NCBI GenBank assembly: GCA_903930805.1
Contig: CAIYZZ010000189.1
Location: 1-5,722 of the forward strand
Length of the DNA stretch: 5,722 bases
From: an uncultured Rhodocyclaceae bacterium
Lineage (GTDB): Bacteria > Pseudomonadota > Gammaproteobacteria > Burkholderiales > Rhodocyclaceae
Reading direction: 5' to 3'
Below are positions 1-5,722 of the stretch, piece by piece; the first letter of the stretch is position 1; each line of letters starts with the position of its first letter. Under the pieces are notes generated by a model. That model worked only from the letters and a program-made list of their open reading frames with translations. It did not search any database and was not told the DNA's origin. The position numbers and the translations under genes are program-made.

Positions 1-1382
1 CTAAGCTGGCTGACCGCCGCATTGATCTGGGCCGCGCCGGATGACTGTTCTTCGGAGGCCGCCGTGATCTCCTGCACCAGATCCGAAGTTTTCTTGATGC
101 TGGGCACAATTTCGTCGAGCAGCTTGCCGGCTTGCTCGGCCATCTTCACGCTGGAGCCGGCGAGTTGCCCGATCTCTTGCGCGGCAACCTGGCTGCGTTC
201 AGCCAGCTTGCGCACTTCGGCAGCGACGACGGCGAAACCCTTGCCGTGTTCGCCGGCACGCGCGGCTTCGATGGCGGCGTTCAAGGCCAACAGGTTGGTC
301 TGGTAGGCGATGTCATCGATGATGCCGATCTTGCTGGCGATCTGCTTCATGGCATCGACGGTGTTATTCACCGCCTGGCCGCCTTCGGTGGCTTCGGCGG
401 CCGACTTGTTGGCCATGCCGTTGGTGACCTTGGCATTCTCGGTGTTCTGCGTGATGCTGGCGGTCATCTCTTCGATGCTGGCCGTGGTCTCTTCGACCGA
501 GGCGGCTTGCTCTGAACTCGACTGCGACAAGCTCTGCGCTGTCTGCGAGACCTGGCCGGCCGCATTGTTGAGGGCATCCGAGGCGACATTCACCTCGCTG
601 ATGATCTGCGTCAGCTTGCCCACCATGGTTTCCATCGCCGCCATCAGCATGCCGGTTTCATCCTTGCTGTCGGAGGTGATCTTGATGGTCAGGTTGCCTT
701 CAGACAGTTCGGTGGCGGCAGCAGCGGCTTCGGCGACCGGGCGGGTGATGCTGCGCGTGATGAACCAGGCAAAAAGAACGGTGAGGAGCACGGCAATGAT
801 AGAGATGATCAGCATCAGACGTTCCGTCGCCGTGACTAGCTCGTCGGCATCCTTGACCGATTTACTCAACAACTCGGTTTGCAAGTCGATCAGATCATTG
901 ACGCTTTTGATGTAGTCGTTGAATGTCTTGCGCAGATCGACCATCAGAAACTCGGCTGCTTCGTCACGCTTGCCGGTCCGCATCAGCGTTTCAAACTTCT
1001 CCTGCTGAGGAACATAGATCGCACGGCTCTCCTGGACACGCTTGAGGACCGCCTTGCCTGCGTCGGACTTGATGGCGGCGGTCAGTTTCTCCAGCGTGTC
1101 GCCAATCTTCTTGCGCTCGGCGGGAATGCGGTCAAGTTCCTTGCGCATGTTTTCATCGCCCTTCACCAGCAGCGAATTGCGCTGAATGCGACCGATGGCG
1201 TTGATGGCATCGATGATGTCATTGGCCTGCGCGGTCTTGACAGAATCTATGGAGATGCCTTCGATTTGGTCATTGAGCGCACTAAATCGCATGTAGCTGA
1301 CTGTGGCAATGGTGATCAGCAATGCCAGCGTGACGGCAAAGCCCAACCCGAGACGGATACCGATTTTCAGGTTCTTGAACAT
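1..1382 (-). CDS. Methyl-accepting chemotaxis protein, transmembrane (3' end beyond window)
   Basis: This is a membrane chemoreceptor that passes ligand state to a CheA/CheW complex. The frame is open for 460 codons from ATG at 1382 and runs off the left edge without a stop, so the C-terminus (roughly 80 residues by family norm) is missing. Domains seen: short cytoplasmic start [12 protein letters not shown]1 about 11-30, a helical periplasmic sensor about 31-187 that looks like a four-helix-bundle (4HB_MCP) domain, TM2 about 188-208, HAMP about 209-262, then the coiled-coil signalling domain. The conserved hairpin tip spans about 354-390 ([20 protein letters not shown]). Two stretches match the methylation consensus exactly: 293-302 ([10 protein letters not shown]) and 441-450 ([10 protein letters not shown]). 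Adaptation by CheR/CheB is therefore expected. The start is fixed by AAGGAG six bases upstream. The ligand cannot be told from sequence. It probably belonged directly behind cheA before the ORF6N gene arrived. Confidence 0.95.
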   Translation of the reverse strand, partial: MFKNLKIGIRLGLGFAVTLALLITIATVSYMRFSALNDQIEGISIDSVKTAQANDIIDAINAIGRIQRNSLLVKGDENMRKELDRIPAERKKIGDTLEKLTAAIKSDAGKAVLKRVQESRAIYVPQQEKFETLMRTGKRDEAAEFLMVDLRKTFNDYIKSVNDLIDLQTELLSKSVKDADELVTATERLMLIISIIAVLLTVLFAWFITRSITRPVAEAAAAATELSEGNLTIKITSDSKDETGMLMAAMETMVGKLTQIISEVNVASDALNNAAGQVSQTAQSLSQSSSEQAASVEETTASIEEMTASITQNTENAKVTNGMANKSAAEATEGGQAVNNTVDAMKQIASKIGIIDDIAYQTNLLALNAAIEAARAGEHGKGFAVVAAEVRKLAERSQVAAQEIGQLAGSSVKMAEQAGKLLDEIVPSIKKTSDLVQEITAASEEQSSGAAQINAAVSQL

Positions 1383-1388
1383 GGAAGA

Positions 1389-1394
1389 CTCCTT
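1389..1394 (-). promoter_or_regulatory. Ribosome binding site of the mcp gene
   Basis: On the minus strand AAGGAG is followed by six bases and then the ATG at 1382. This is a near-ideal Shine-Dalgarno site and it supports that start. It directly follows the TAA at 1399-1397 that closes a short open frame, an arrangement typical of closely packed operon genes. Confidence 0.85.
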
Positions 1395-1396
1395 TT

Positions 1397-1468
1397 TTAG
1401 GCGGAAACTGCTAACAAAACGGATTCAACAGAAAAAGTCGGCGCTGGCGGGACGGCAATTTTCTTCAT
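1397..1468 (-). other. 23-codon open frame, possible displaced 3' end of cheA
   Basis: An ATG overlapping the ORF6N stop codon (ATGA at 1468-1465) opens a 23-residue frame that passes through the left 21-bp repeat, encoding AVPPAPTF. It then continues [11 protein letters not shown] and stops with TAA just before the mcp ribosome binding site. No Shine-Dalgarno site precedes it and it resembles no protein I know, so independent translation is doubtful. It lies in the same codon register as cheA (591 bases, 197 codons, from the matching TGCCGTCCCG at 2039-2048). It could therefore be the original last codons of cheA left behind by the ORF6N insertion. A random frame this short would often be open, so this is inference. 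Confidence 0.3.
1437..1457. repeat. Left copy of perfect 21-bp direct repeat
   Basis: The 21 bases here (starting GTCGGCGCTGG and ending GACGGCA on the plus strand) recur exactly at 1988-2008 in the same orientation, 551 bases away. Read on the minus strand, the match extends past one mismatch into TTT. This copy lies just outside the ORF6N gene, eight bases past its stop codon, and the other copy lies inside the gene's first codons. The two bracket the gene. Confidence 0.9.
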
Positions 1469-2016
1469 TTTCCGACCTTTGCCGTAAAACCAATCGGTCG
1501 ATTCTTGGGTGTCGGCTCGCTCATCAATTGGCGAATGGCGTCAATCAATCCGGCGATCGCCTGATCGTGCCCACCAATCTTGCGTTCAAGCGCTTCCAGT
1601 TTGGCTGCGAGATCTCTGTGCGTGGAGAGCATTCCCCGTAGCTGTACGAAGGTGCGCACGACAAGAATGCTTACATCAGCGGCCCGTTCCGAGCGTAGGA
1701 CGTTACCCAGCATCAGCGCGCCGTGTTCTGTGAAAGCGTAGGGTAATGCGACTGAAAATTTAAGCTTCGCGAGGTGGTCACAATTTGTGATCACCTCCAG
1801 TTTTTCTTCCTTGGACAGATGAAACATGAAGTCGGCGGGGAAGCGTTCCAGATTGCGTTTGACCGCCTGGTTTAGGGCGCGTGTTTCAACACCATACATT
1901 TCTGCCAAGTCGGCATCCAGCATTACCTTTTGCCCACGAATCAGCAGAATGCGCTGGGCAACGGCCTCCGAAGAAAGCCTCGTAAAGGTCGGCGCTGGCG
2001 GGACGGCAGTTGGCAT
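1465..2016 (-). CDS. ORF6N domain-containing protein
   Basis: This is a 183-residue protein with an N-terminal ORF6N domain, a module related to KilA-N/Bro-N that occurs in phages and is scattered through bacterial genomes. A DNA-binding role is commonly supposed, but I know no defined function. Residues about 21-43 carry the core signature QRILLIRGQKVMLDADLAEM followed by YGV. Next come RNLERFPADFMF (54-65), EVITNCDHL (74-82) and LPYAFTEHGALML (91-103). A probable coiled coil spans about 135-165, followed by RPIGF near the end. All blocks are present, so the gene looks complete. I chose ATG at 2016, four bases after the cheA stop. Upstream TTG (2058) and ATG (2049) are in frame but would overlap cheA and add an unconserved lead. 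None of the three has a good ribosome binding site, so translation may depend on coupling to cheA. It has no evident role in chemotaxis and lower G+C than its neighbours, consistent with acquisition. Confidence 0.9.
   Translation of the reverse strand: MPTAVPPAPTFTRLSSEAVAQRILLIRGQKVMLDADLAEMYGVETRALNQAVKRNLERFPADFMFHLSKEEKLEVITNCDHLAKLKFSVALPYAFTEHGALMLGNVLRSERAADVSILVVRTFVQLRGMLSTHRDLAAKLEALERKIGGHDQAIAGLIDAIRQLMSEPTPKNRPIGFTAKVGK
1771..1797. repeat. 27-bp near-perfect palindrome inside the ORF6N gene
   Basis: Two 13-base arms, GAGGTGGTCACAA (1771-1783) and TTGTGATCACCTC (1785-1797), are reverse complements with one mismatch around a single central base. The palindrome is exactly nine codons long and in codon register, encoding EVITNCDHL. 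It could be an operator, a protein target or an mRNA hairpin, or simply follow from the amino acids encoded. Confidence 0.7.
1988..2008. repeat. Right copy of perfect 21-bp direct repeat
   Basis: This copy is identical to 1437-1457. It encodes TAVPPAPT within the first ten residues of the ORF6N protein, ahead of the conserved domain. The left copy encodes the same AVPPAPT string in a different gene context, so the same frame is open through both. Confidence 0.9.
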
Positions 2017-2020
2017 CTGT

Positions 2021-4222
2021 TTAGCGCGCTTCGAGTGCCGGGACGGCATGGGCACCAATCGGATGCCGGCGTTCCTCGGTCTGGCTGGCCAGATGGGTGA
2101 GGGCTTGTACGTCGAGAATCAGTGCCACTTCGCCGCTGCCGAGGATGGTGGAGCCACCGATGCCGCGCAGATGCTTGAAGAGGCTGCCGAGCGGCTTGAT
2201 GACGGTCTGGAATTCGCCGAGCAACTGGTCGACGACGATGCCGGCCTTGCGACCGCCGGCCGAGATGACGACGACGTTCTCGCGTTGCGGCGGCGCGCCT
2301 TCGACATCGAAAAATTCGCGCAGACGGATAAAGGGCAGCACTTCGCCGCGCAGGTTGAGCATGTGGCCGCGTGTGGCGTCGTCGCGCAACTCCAGGCATT
2401 CGACCACGCTGTCGAGCGGGATGACGTAGGAGAAGGCACCGACCGAGGTGAGGAAGCCGTCGATGATGGCAAGCGTGAGCGGCAGGCGGATGATGAAGCG
2501 CGAACCGACGCCGACTTCGGTCTTGACGTCGACCTGACCACGCAGGGCCTGGATGTTGCGGCGGACGACGTCCATGCCGACGCCACGGCCGGACAGGTTG
2601 CTGACTTTCTCCATGGTGGAGAAGCCGGCTTCGAAGATGAGGTTGACGATTTCTTGTTCGGAGAGCGTCTGACCGGGCTGGATGATGCCTTTTTCGATGG
2701 CCTTGGCCTGGATCTTCTCGGCTTTCAGGCCGCCGCCGTCATCCACCACCTCGATGATGATGCTGCCCGAGTCGTGGAAGGCGTTGAGCTCGACGCGCCC
2801 TTTTACGGGTTTGCCATTGGCGGCGCGCACATCGGCCGGTTCGATGCCGTGGTCGAGAGCGTTTCTGACCAGATGCATGAGCGGGTCGCCGATTTTTTCG
2901 ACGACGGATTTGTCCAGCTCGGTCTCGGCCCCGGTGATGATGAGGTCGATATCCTTGCCGAGTTCGCGCGAGGTGTCGCGCACGACGCGATTGAAGCGGT
3001 TGAAGGTTTCACCGATCTGCACCATGCGCAGTTGCAGGGCGGAATCACGGATGTTTTCAACGAGCCGCGAGAGCACCGAGGTGGCTTCAACCAGCGTGAC
3101 CTGCTTGCTCTTTTGCGCCAGCAGGTTGGCTGAAGCACCGGCGATGACCAGTTCGCCCACCAAGTCGATGAGTTGGTCGAGCTTGTCGGCCTGCACGCGG
3201 ATGAGGCGCGCGTCGGCCGATTTCTTTTCGGCAACCTGTTTTTGCTTGGCGGCAGCAGCCTCGACGATCTCGGGCTGCACCATTTTCTTGTCAATGAGGA
3301 TGTCGCCGAGTTGCGGGGTGGGTTGCTCGGTGGCCTCAGCGATCTTGGCGGCAGCAACCTGGCGGCGCAGGCCCTGTTCGAGTTCTTCCTGCGTCAGGGC
3401 ACCAGACTTGACGAGGATTTCGCCGAGCCGCAGGCTTTCTTCGGGCAGGCGCTCGATCAGGCCGAGGTAATCGTCCATCTTGCTGTTGGGCGGCAGGATG
3501 TAGAGGTCGCATTCGTCGCGACAGAAGGAAAAAACGTTTTCGATCTGCTCCTTGCTGGCGTGCGAGCGCAGCGTGATCTCGAAGCCGAGATAGCAGCACT
3601 CCGGATCCATGTCTTCACCATTCGGCATGGCGTCGTAGAGCGTGGCCAGGTGCGCGATTTCACCGAGATTGAGCAGGTAGCGCAGGAAAGCCAGCGGTTC
3701 CATGCCCATCTTGAGGACATCGCGGCCAAAGCGGATCGAGATGTGCCAGCAGTCGCTGATGGCGGTGTCGCCGCCGGTGCGTTCGACGTTGCCGACGTTG
3801 GCTTCGACCATATTGGCGTTTTCCGCTGCCGGGCTGGCACCTGTGAAGGTGCGCAGTTCATCAGCGGTGACTTCCCCCGACTTTTGCACGACCGGGTCGG
3901 CATCCATGTAACCCTGATCGACGCGGTCGAGCAGGGCGCCAATGTGGTCGCAACCTTTCAACAGCGCGGAGATAAGTTCGCCGCTGACCTGAATTTCATC
4001 ATTGCGCAGCTTGTCGAGCAGGTTTTCGAGAACGTGGGTGAATTTCTCGATGTGGTGCAGTTCGACTACGCCGGATGCACCTTTGATGGTGTGGGCGGCA
4101 CGAAAGACGGCGTTGAGGGTTTCGGCATCGTGCCCACCCTGTTCCATGAGCAACAGTCCCTCTTCCATGGCGGTTAACTGCTCACGGGCTTCCTGGGCAA
4201 AGACGCTAATAAGTTCTTCCAT
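2021..4222 (-). CDS. cheA: Chemotaxis histidine kinase CheA
   Basis: CheA is the central chemotaxis kinase: it autophosphorylates on a histidine under receptor control and passes the phosphate to response regulators (CheY, CheB). The 733-residue protein is complete. P1 (Hpt) spans about 1-105 with the phospho-accepting His44 in AAHTIKG. A variant module spans about 158-245 (from WHISIRFGRD to YILPP) where a P2 domain would sit. Two repeats at about 265-290 (LGEILVKSGALTQEEL) and 305-330 (LGDILIDKKMVQPEIV) resemble the GspE/MshE N-terminal motif. P3 dimerisation is about 338-400. The P4 ATPase has an N box HLVRNALDHGIE (450-461), G1 DDGGG (494-498), F box FEAGFST (530-536) and G2 GRGVGMD (545-551). 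P5, CheW-like, spans about 582-712. Start ATG 4222 has GAGGA eight bases upstream, overlapping the stop of the STAS gene. The last residues (about 726-733) may be a replacement produced by the ORF6N insertion. Confidence 0.97.
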   Translation of the reverse strand: MEELISVFAQEAREQLTAMEEGLLLMEQGGHDAETLNAVFRAAHTIKGASGVVELHHIEKFTHVLENLLDKLRNDEIQVSGELISALLKGCDHIGALLDRVDQGYMDADPVVQKSGEVTADELRTFTGASPAAENANMVEANVGNVERTGGDTAISDCWHISIRFGRDVLKMGMEPLAFLRYLLNLGEIAHLATLYDAMPNGEDMDPECCYLGFEITLRSHASKEQIENVFSFCRDECDLYILPPNSKMDDYLGLIERLPEESLRLGEILVKSGALTQEELEQGLRRQVAAAKIAEATEQPTPQLGDILIDKKMVQPEIVEAAAAKQKQVAEKKSADARLIRVQADKLDQLIDLVGELVIAGASANLLAQKSKQVTLVEATSVLSRLVENIRDSALQLRMVQIGETFNRFNRVVRDTSRELGKDIDLIITGAETELDKSVVEKIGDPLMHLVRNALDHGIEPADVRAANGKPVKGRVELNAFHDSGSIIIEVVDDGGGLKAEKIQAKAIEKGIIQPGQTLSEQEIVNLIFEAGFSTMEKVSNLSGRGVGMDVVRRNIQALRGQVDVKTEVGVGSRFIIRLPLTLAIIDGFLTSVGAFSYVIPLDSVVECLELRDDATRGHMLNLRGEVLPFIRLREFFDVEGAPPQRENVVVISAGGRKAGIVVDQLLGEFQTVIKPLGSLFKHLRGIGGSTILGSGEVALILDVQALTHLASQTEERRHPIGAHAVPALEAR
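2039..2048. repeat. Third, partial (10-bp) copy of the repeat in the cheA 3' end
   Basis: TGCCGTCCCG on the minus strand (2048-2039) matches the first ten bases of both 21-bp copies and is read in the same frame as the left copy (GCC GTC CCG, Ala-Val-Pro). The match does not extend on either side. A 10-base match in G+C-rich DNA can be chance, so its significance rests on position and frame. Confidence 0.45.
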
Positions 4223-4230
4223 GACTGATG

Positions 4231-4235
4231 TCCTC
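4231..4235 (-). promoter_or_regulatory. Ribosome binding site of cheA
   Basis: GAGGA on the minus strand stands eight bases before the cheA ATG and shares bases with the TGA stop of the STAS gene. Ribosomes finishing the STAS frame end on this site, so the two genes are probably translationally coupled. Confidence 0.8.
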
Positions 4236-4560
4236 AGTGGCCGGCGGGAATAACCATGGGATCGCCGAAGAAGGCGTCCATGTTGTAGAAATCGATGACA
4301 TCGCGCACGGCGGGGCTGTGGGCGATGATGCGCAGGGTGTGGCCTTGGCGCTGGCTTTCGCGCTTGGCCATTACCAGCAACTGAAAGCCGGCGGTATCCA
4401 TTTCACCGACGTGCGAAAGATCAAGTTCGAGGATGGCTGCCGTTTGCAGGCCGGTGAGTAACTGGGCCTTGATCTCGCCGGCGTTGTAGATCGTCATCGG
4501 GCCGTCGAGCATCAGATGTACGGCACCGTCCGTCGTGGTTTGTGTGGCGAATTCTGTCAC
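4234..4560 (-). CDS. STAS domain protein (anti-sigma-factor antagonist-like)
   Basis: This is a small single-domain STAS protein of the SpoIIAA/MlaB type, expected to be soluble. Visible STAS features are an N-terminal strand pair (VHLMLDGPMTIYNAGEIKAQ), a hydrophobic strand AILELDLSHV and the signature MDTAGFQLL. The last sits where antagonists have D-S-S-G around the phosphorylated serine; here it reads D-T-A-G, so a threonine could take that role. Helix and strand VMAKRESQRQGHTLRII and a C-terminal helix follow, completing the domain. I chose GTG at 4560 because AGGAGG lies seven bases before it; the in-frame ATG at 4566 is only one base from that site. The result is 108 residues rather than 110. 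It lies 24-30 bases after the upstream MCP-like gene and 11 bases before cheA, so it belongs to the operon. Its partner is unknown; a modulatory role in the signalling complex is inference. Confidence 0.9.
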   Translation of the reverse strand: MTEFATQTTTDGAVHLMLDGPMTIYNAGEIKAQLLTGLQTAAILELDLSHVGEMDTAGFQLLVMAKRESQRQGHTLRIIAHSPAVRDVIDFYNMDAFFGDPMVIPAGH

Positions 4561-4567
4561 GGTCATA

Positions 4568-4573
4568 CCTCCT
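4568..4573 (-). promoter_or_regulatory. Strong ribosome binding site that decides a GTG start
   Basis: AGGAGG on the minus strand ends one base before an ATG (4566) and seven bases before an in-frame GTG (4560). Normal Shine-Dalgarno spacing favours the GTG, which lies two codons inside the longer frame. Confidence 0.75.
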
Positions 4574-4590
4574 GATCAGAATGGTTCAAC

Positions 4591-5722
4591 TCAGAATAAT
4601 TCGACTTTTGCTCCGCCCTGGTCGTGATCGCTGGCGGAACTGCTACCGGTCTTGAGGGCACCGTGATGGCTATCACGTTGCGAATTCATCACGTAACTGT
4701 TGTAAATCTCGTCGAGATGCTCCGCGAGCGGCCGCAGTTCGAAATGCGGGTCTTCGAAAGCGGCCAGCCGCTCGGCCAGCAATACCGAGTGCCCATCGAG
4801 GCGGTCGAGCGCATTGATGACCTGTTCGATCTGCTGGCGCGTGACGTCCTGAAACTGCACGCTGGCCAGCGCATCCATGAACATGGAAGATAGCTGCTGG
4901 CTGGATTCGCGCACCTTGGCCAGCACCTCGGCATCGTGCTGTGTCATTTTTTGATAGGTTTCGCCCAGTTCGTTGAGCTGGGTCGAAAAGCCTATCAGGG
5001 CTTCGCGCTCGGAATTGATGTTGCTGTGTTTCAACTTGTCCTGGAACTGCGTCTCGATGGAAATGGCGACTTGGTTGATGCCATGATTGATTTGCCCCAC
5101 CGCCTTCTCGGCTTCGCCCGACAGTTTGCGTACTTCGTCGGCGACGACGGCAAAACCACGGCCCGCCTCGCCGGCACGCGCAGCTTCGATGGCGGCGTTG
5201 AGCGCCAGCAGATTGGTCTGGCCCGAGATGCTGCGGATGAGGTCGACCAGCTTGGTGAGTGAACGCGCTTCTTTAACCACGGTGGCGATGCGCTGCTGGT
5301 CGATTTCGGATTCGTTGACGCGCTGGGCAATGTAGGAGTCGAGCTTTTCGATCAGGGTGCGGTTTTGGGCGATACGGTTGTTCGACGAGGCGATCAACAC
5401 GTTGGTTTCCTGTGTGGTGGTGTCAACGAAATTGCTTAAATTCGTGATGATTTCGTCGATACCTGTCAGCCGCGAGGTAATGTCGTAAGCGGCTTTTTCT
5501 GTTTCATCGACGATGACGTTGAGCTGGCCGCGCACCACATCGTTGAAGGTCTTGACCTGCTTGAGTTCGCCGCCCACCTGTTCGGCGGCATCGACGTAGG
5601 TGTCGGCGCGAGCAGCCTGTTCAGCCTCGCGCAGGGTGAGCCCCAGCATCCAGTCGCGGAAAATGGCGATAGAGACGAAGCGTTGCGCCACGAAAGCTAC
5701 AGTAATGATAAGAAAGACGCCC
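4591..5722 (-). CDS. MCP-like signalling protein with CheZ-like DxxxQ motif (5' end beyond window)
   Basis: The frame is open to the right edge, so the N-terminus is missing. A GTG at 5691 is only an internal candidate start, because the codons upstream of it ([15 protein letters not shown]) form part of a membrane helix. Numbering from that GTG, a coiled coil leads to the MCP hairpin tip at about 149-190 ([20 protein letters not shown]). The return helix runs to about 310 and contains [12 protein letters not shown] at 280-291, with Asp282 and Gln286 spaced as in the phosphatase site of CheZ (DxxxQ). A polar, probably flexible tail (about 335-361) ends in KVELF. There is no HAMP or sensor domain in the visible part and no exact methylation consensus. 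The protein may therefore be a receptor-like scaffold, a phospho-CheY phosphatase, or both. The family is MCP by its tip; the phosphatase activity is inference. It lies first in the visible operon, just ahead of the STAS gene. Confidence 0.88.
   Translation of the reverse strand, partial: GVFLIITVAFVAQRFVSIAIFRDWMLGLTLREAEQAARADTYVDAAEQVGGELKQVKTFNDVVRGQLNVIVDETEKAAYDITSRLTGIDEIITNLSNFVDTTTQETNVLIASSNNRIAQNRTLIEKLDSYIAQRVNESEIDQQRIATVVKEARSLTKLVDLIRSISGQTNLLALNAAIEAARAGEAGRGFAVVADEVRKLSGEAEKAVGQINHGINQVAISIETQFQDKLKHSNINSEREALIGFSTQLNELGETYQKMTQHDAEVLAKVRESSQQLSSMFMDALASVQFQDVTRQQIEQVINALDRLDGHSVLLAERLAAFEDPHFELRPLAEHLDEIYNSYVMNSQRDSHHGALKTGSSSASDHDQGGAKVELF

Larger units (their letters stand above)
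1437..2008. mobile_element. Candidate ORF6N cassette bounded by direct repeats
   Basis: A block of about 570 bases between cheA and mcp carries a single ORF6N gene and begins and ends with the same 21-bp sequence. Its base composition differs from its host: by hand count about 47% G+C over 1741-1860 against about 62% over 2161-2220 in cheA. No transposase, integrase or long terminal inverted repeat is present, so it would have to be moved by something encoded elsewhere or have arrived by recombination between repeats. The exact ends are uncertain: 1448-2048 is an alternative if the third, 10-bp copy in cheA marks the edge. Confidence 0.4.

Noticed and set aside
205..303. Strong DNA similarity between 205-303 and 5123-5221
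   Set aside because: Both stretches encode the highly conserved MCP hairpin tip ([17 protein letters not shown]), so similarity follows from protein constraint and not from a recent repeat.
1383..1464. Promoter for mcp or an integron-type recombination site in the ORF6N-mcp gap
   Set aside because: I found no convincing -35/-10 or flagellar sigma motif. A lone GTTGAAT resembles an attC core, but no matching partner core or palindromic site is present.
1433..1480. Possible rho-independent terminator after the ORF6N gene (AAAGGTCGG pairing with CCGACTTTT, followed by T)
   Set aside because: The stem needs a G-T pair and the loop is 30 bases. The T run is created by the repeat junction, and mcp lies directly downstream in the same direction.
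1826..3133. Long plus-strand open frame of 435 codons opposite cheA
   Set aside because: It is antisense to the clear P4/P5 region of CheA and the ORF6N gene, is rich in Asp, Ala and Val as expected from the reverse of G+C-rich codons, and shows no recognisable domain.
3173..4177. Plus-strand open frame of 334 codons opposite cheA
   Set aside because: Shadow of the CheA N-terminal half: strong codon pattern on the other strand, no family resemblance and no credible start context.
5689..5691. GTG at 5691 as the true start of the MCP-like gene
   Set aside because: The frame continues upstream to the edge through a hydrophobic helix and has no ribosome binding site before this GTG, so the gene most likely begins outside the window.

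Overview
The window is a one-directional piece of a chemotaxis operon. Every gene I accept lies on the minus strand, so transcription runs from the right edge to the left edge. High G+C, tight gene spacing and the protein types suggest a betaproteobacterium, perhaps Rhodocyclales (Dechloromonas or Accumulibacter-like). That placement is from memory of family resemblance, not from a search.

In transcription order the window holds: (1) a chemoreceptor-like protein whose 5' end is off the right edge (4591-5722), with a membrane helix, an MCP signalling hairpin and a CheZ-like DxxxQ motif; (2) a small single-domain STAS protein (4234-4560); (3) a full-length CheA histidine kinase (2021-4222) with two extra internal modules between its phosphotransfer and dimerisation domains; (4) an intact ORF6N-domain protein (1465-2016), foreign to a chemotaxis operon; and (5) a classical transmembrane methyl-accepting chemotaxis protein (1-1382) whose 3' end is off the left edge. 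The expected joint action is receptor arrays (5, possibly 1) controlling CheA, with the STAS protein as an accessory regulator. No cheW, cheY, cheR or cheB lies in the window.

The unexpected part is 1397-2048. The ORF6N gene sits between cheA and mcp and is bounded by a perfect 21-bp direct repeat (1437-1457 and 1988-2008). Ten bases of that repeat recur a third time inside the cheA 3' end (2039-2048). The left-hand copy lies in a short open frame, in the same register as cheA, that ends immediately before the mcp ribosome binding site. This suggests that a small ORF6N cassette inserted into the end of cheA, displaced its original last codons and gave the kinase a new C-terminus. The ORF6N gene also contains a codon-aligned 27-bp near-palindrome over its conserved EVITNCDHL motif.

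No RNA gene, CRISPR array, known IS element or convincing promoter or terminator was seen. The only non-coding stretches are short: 1383-1464, 2017-2020, 4223-4233 and 4561-4590.
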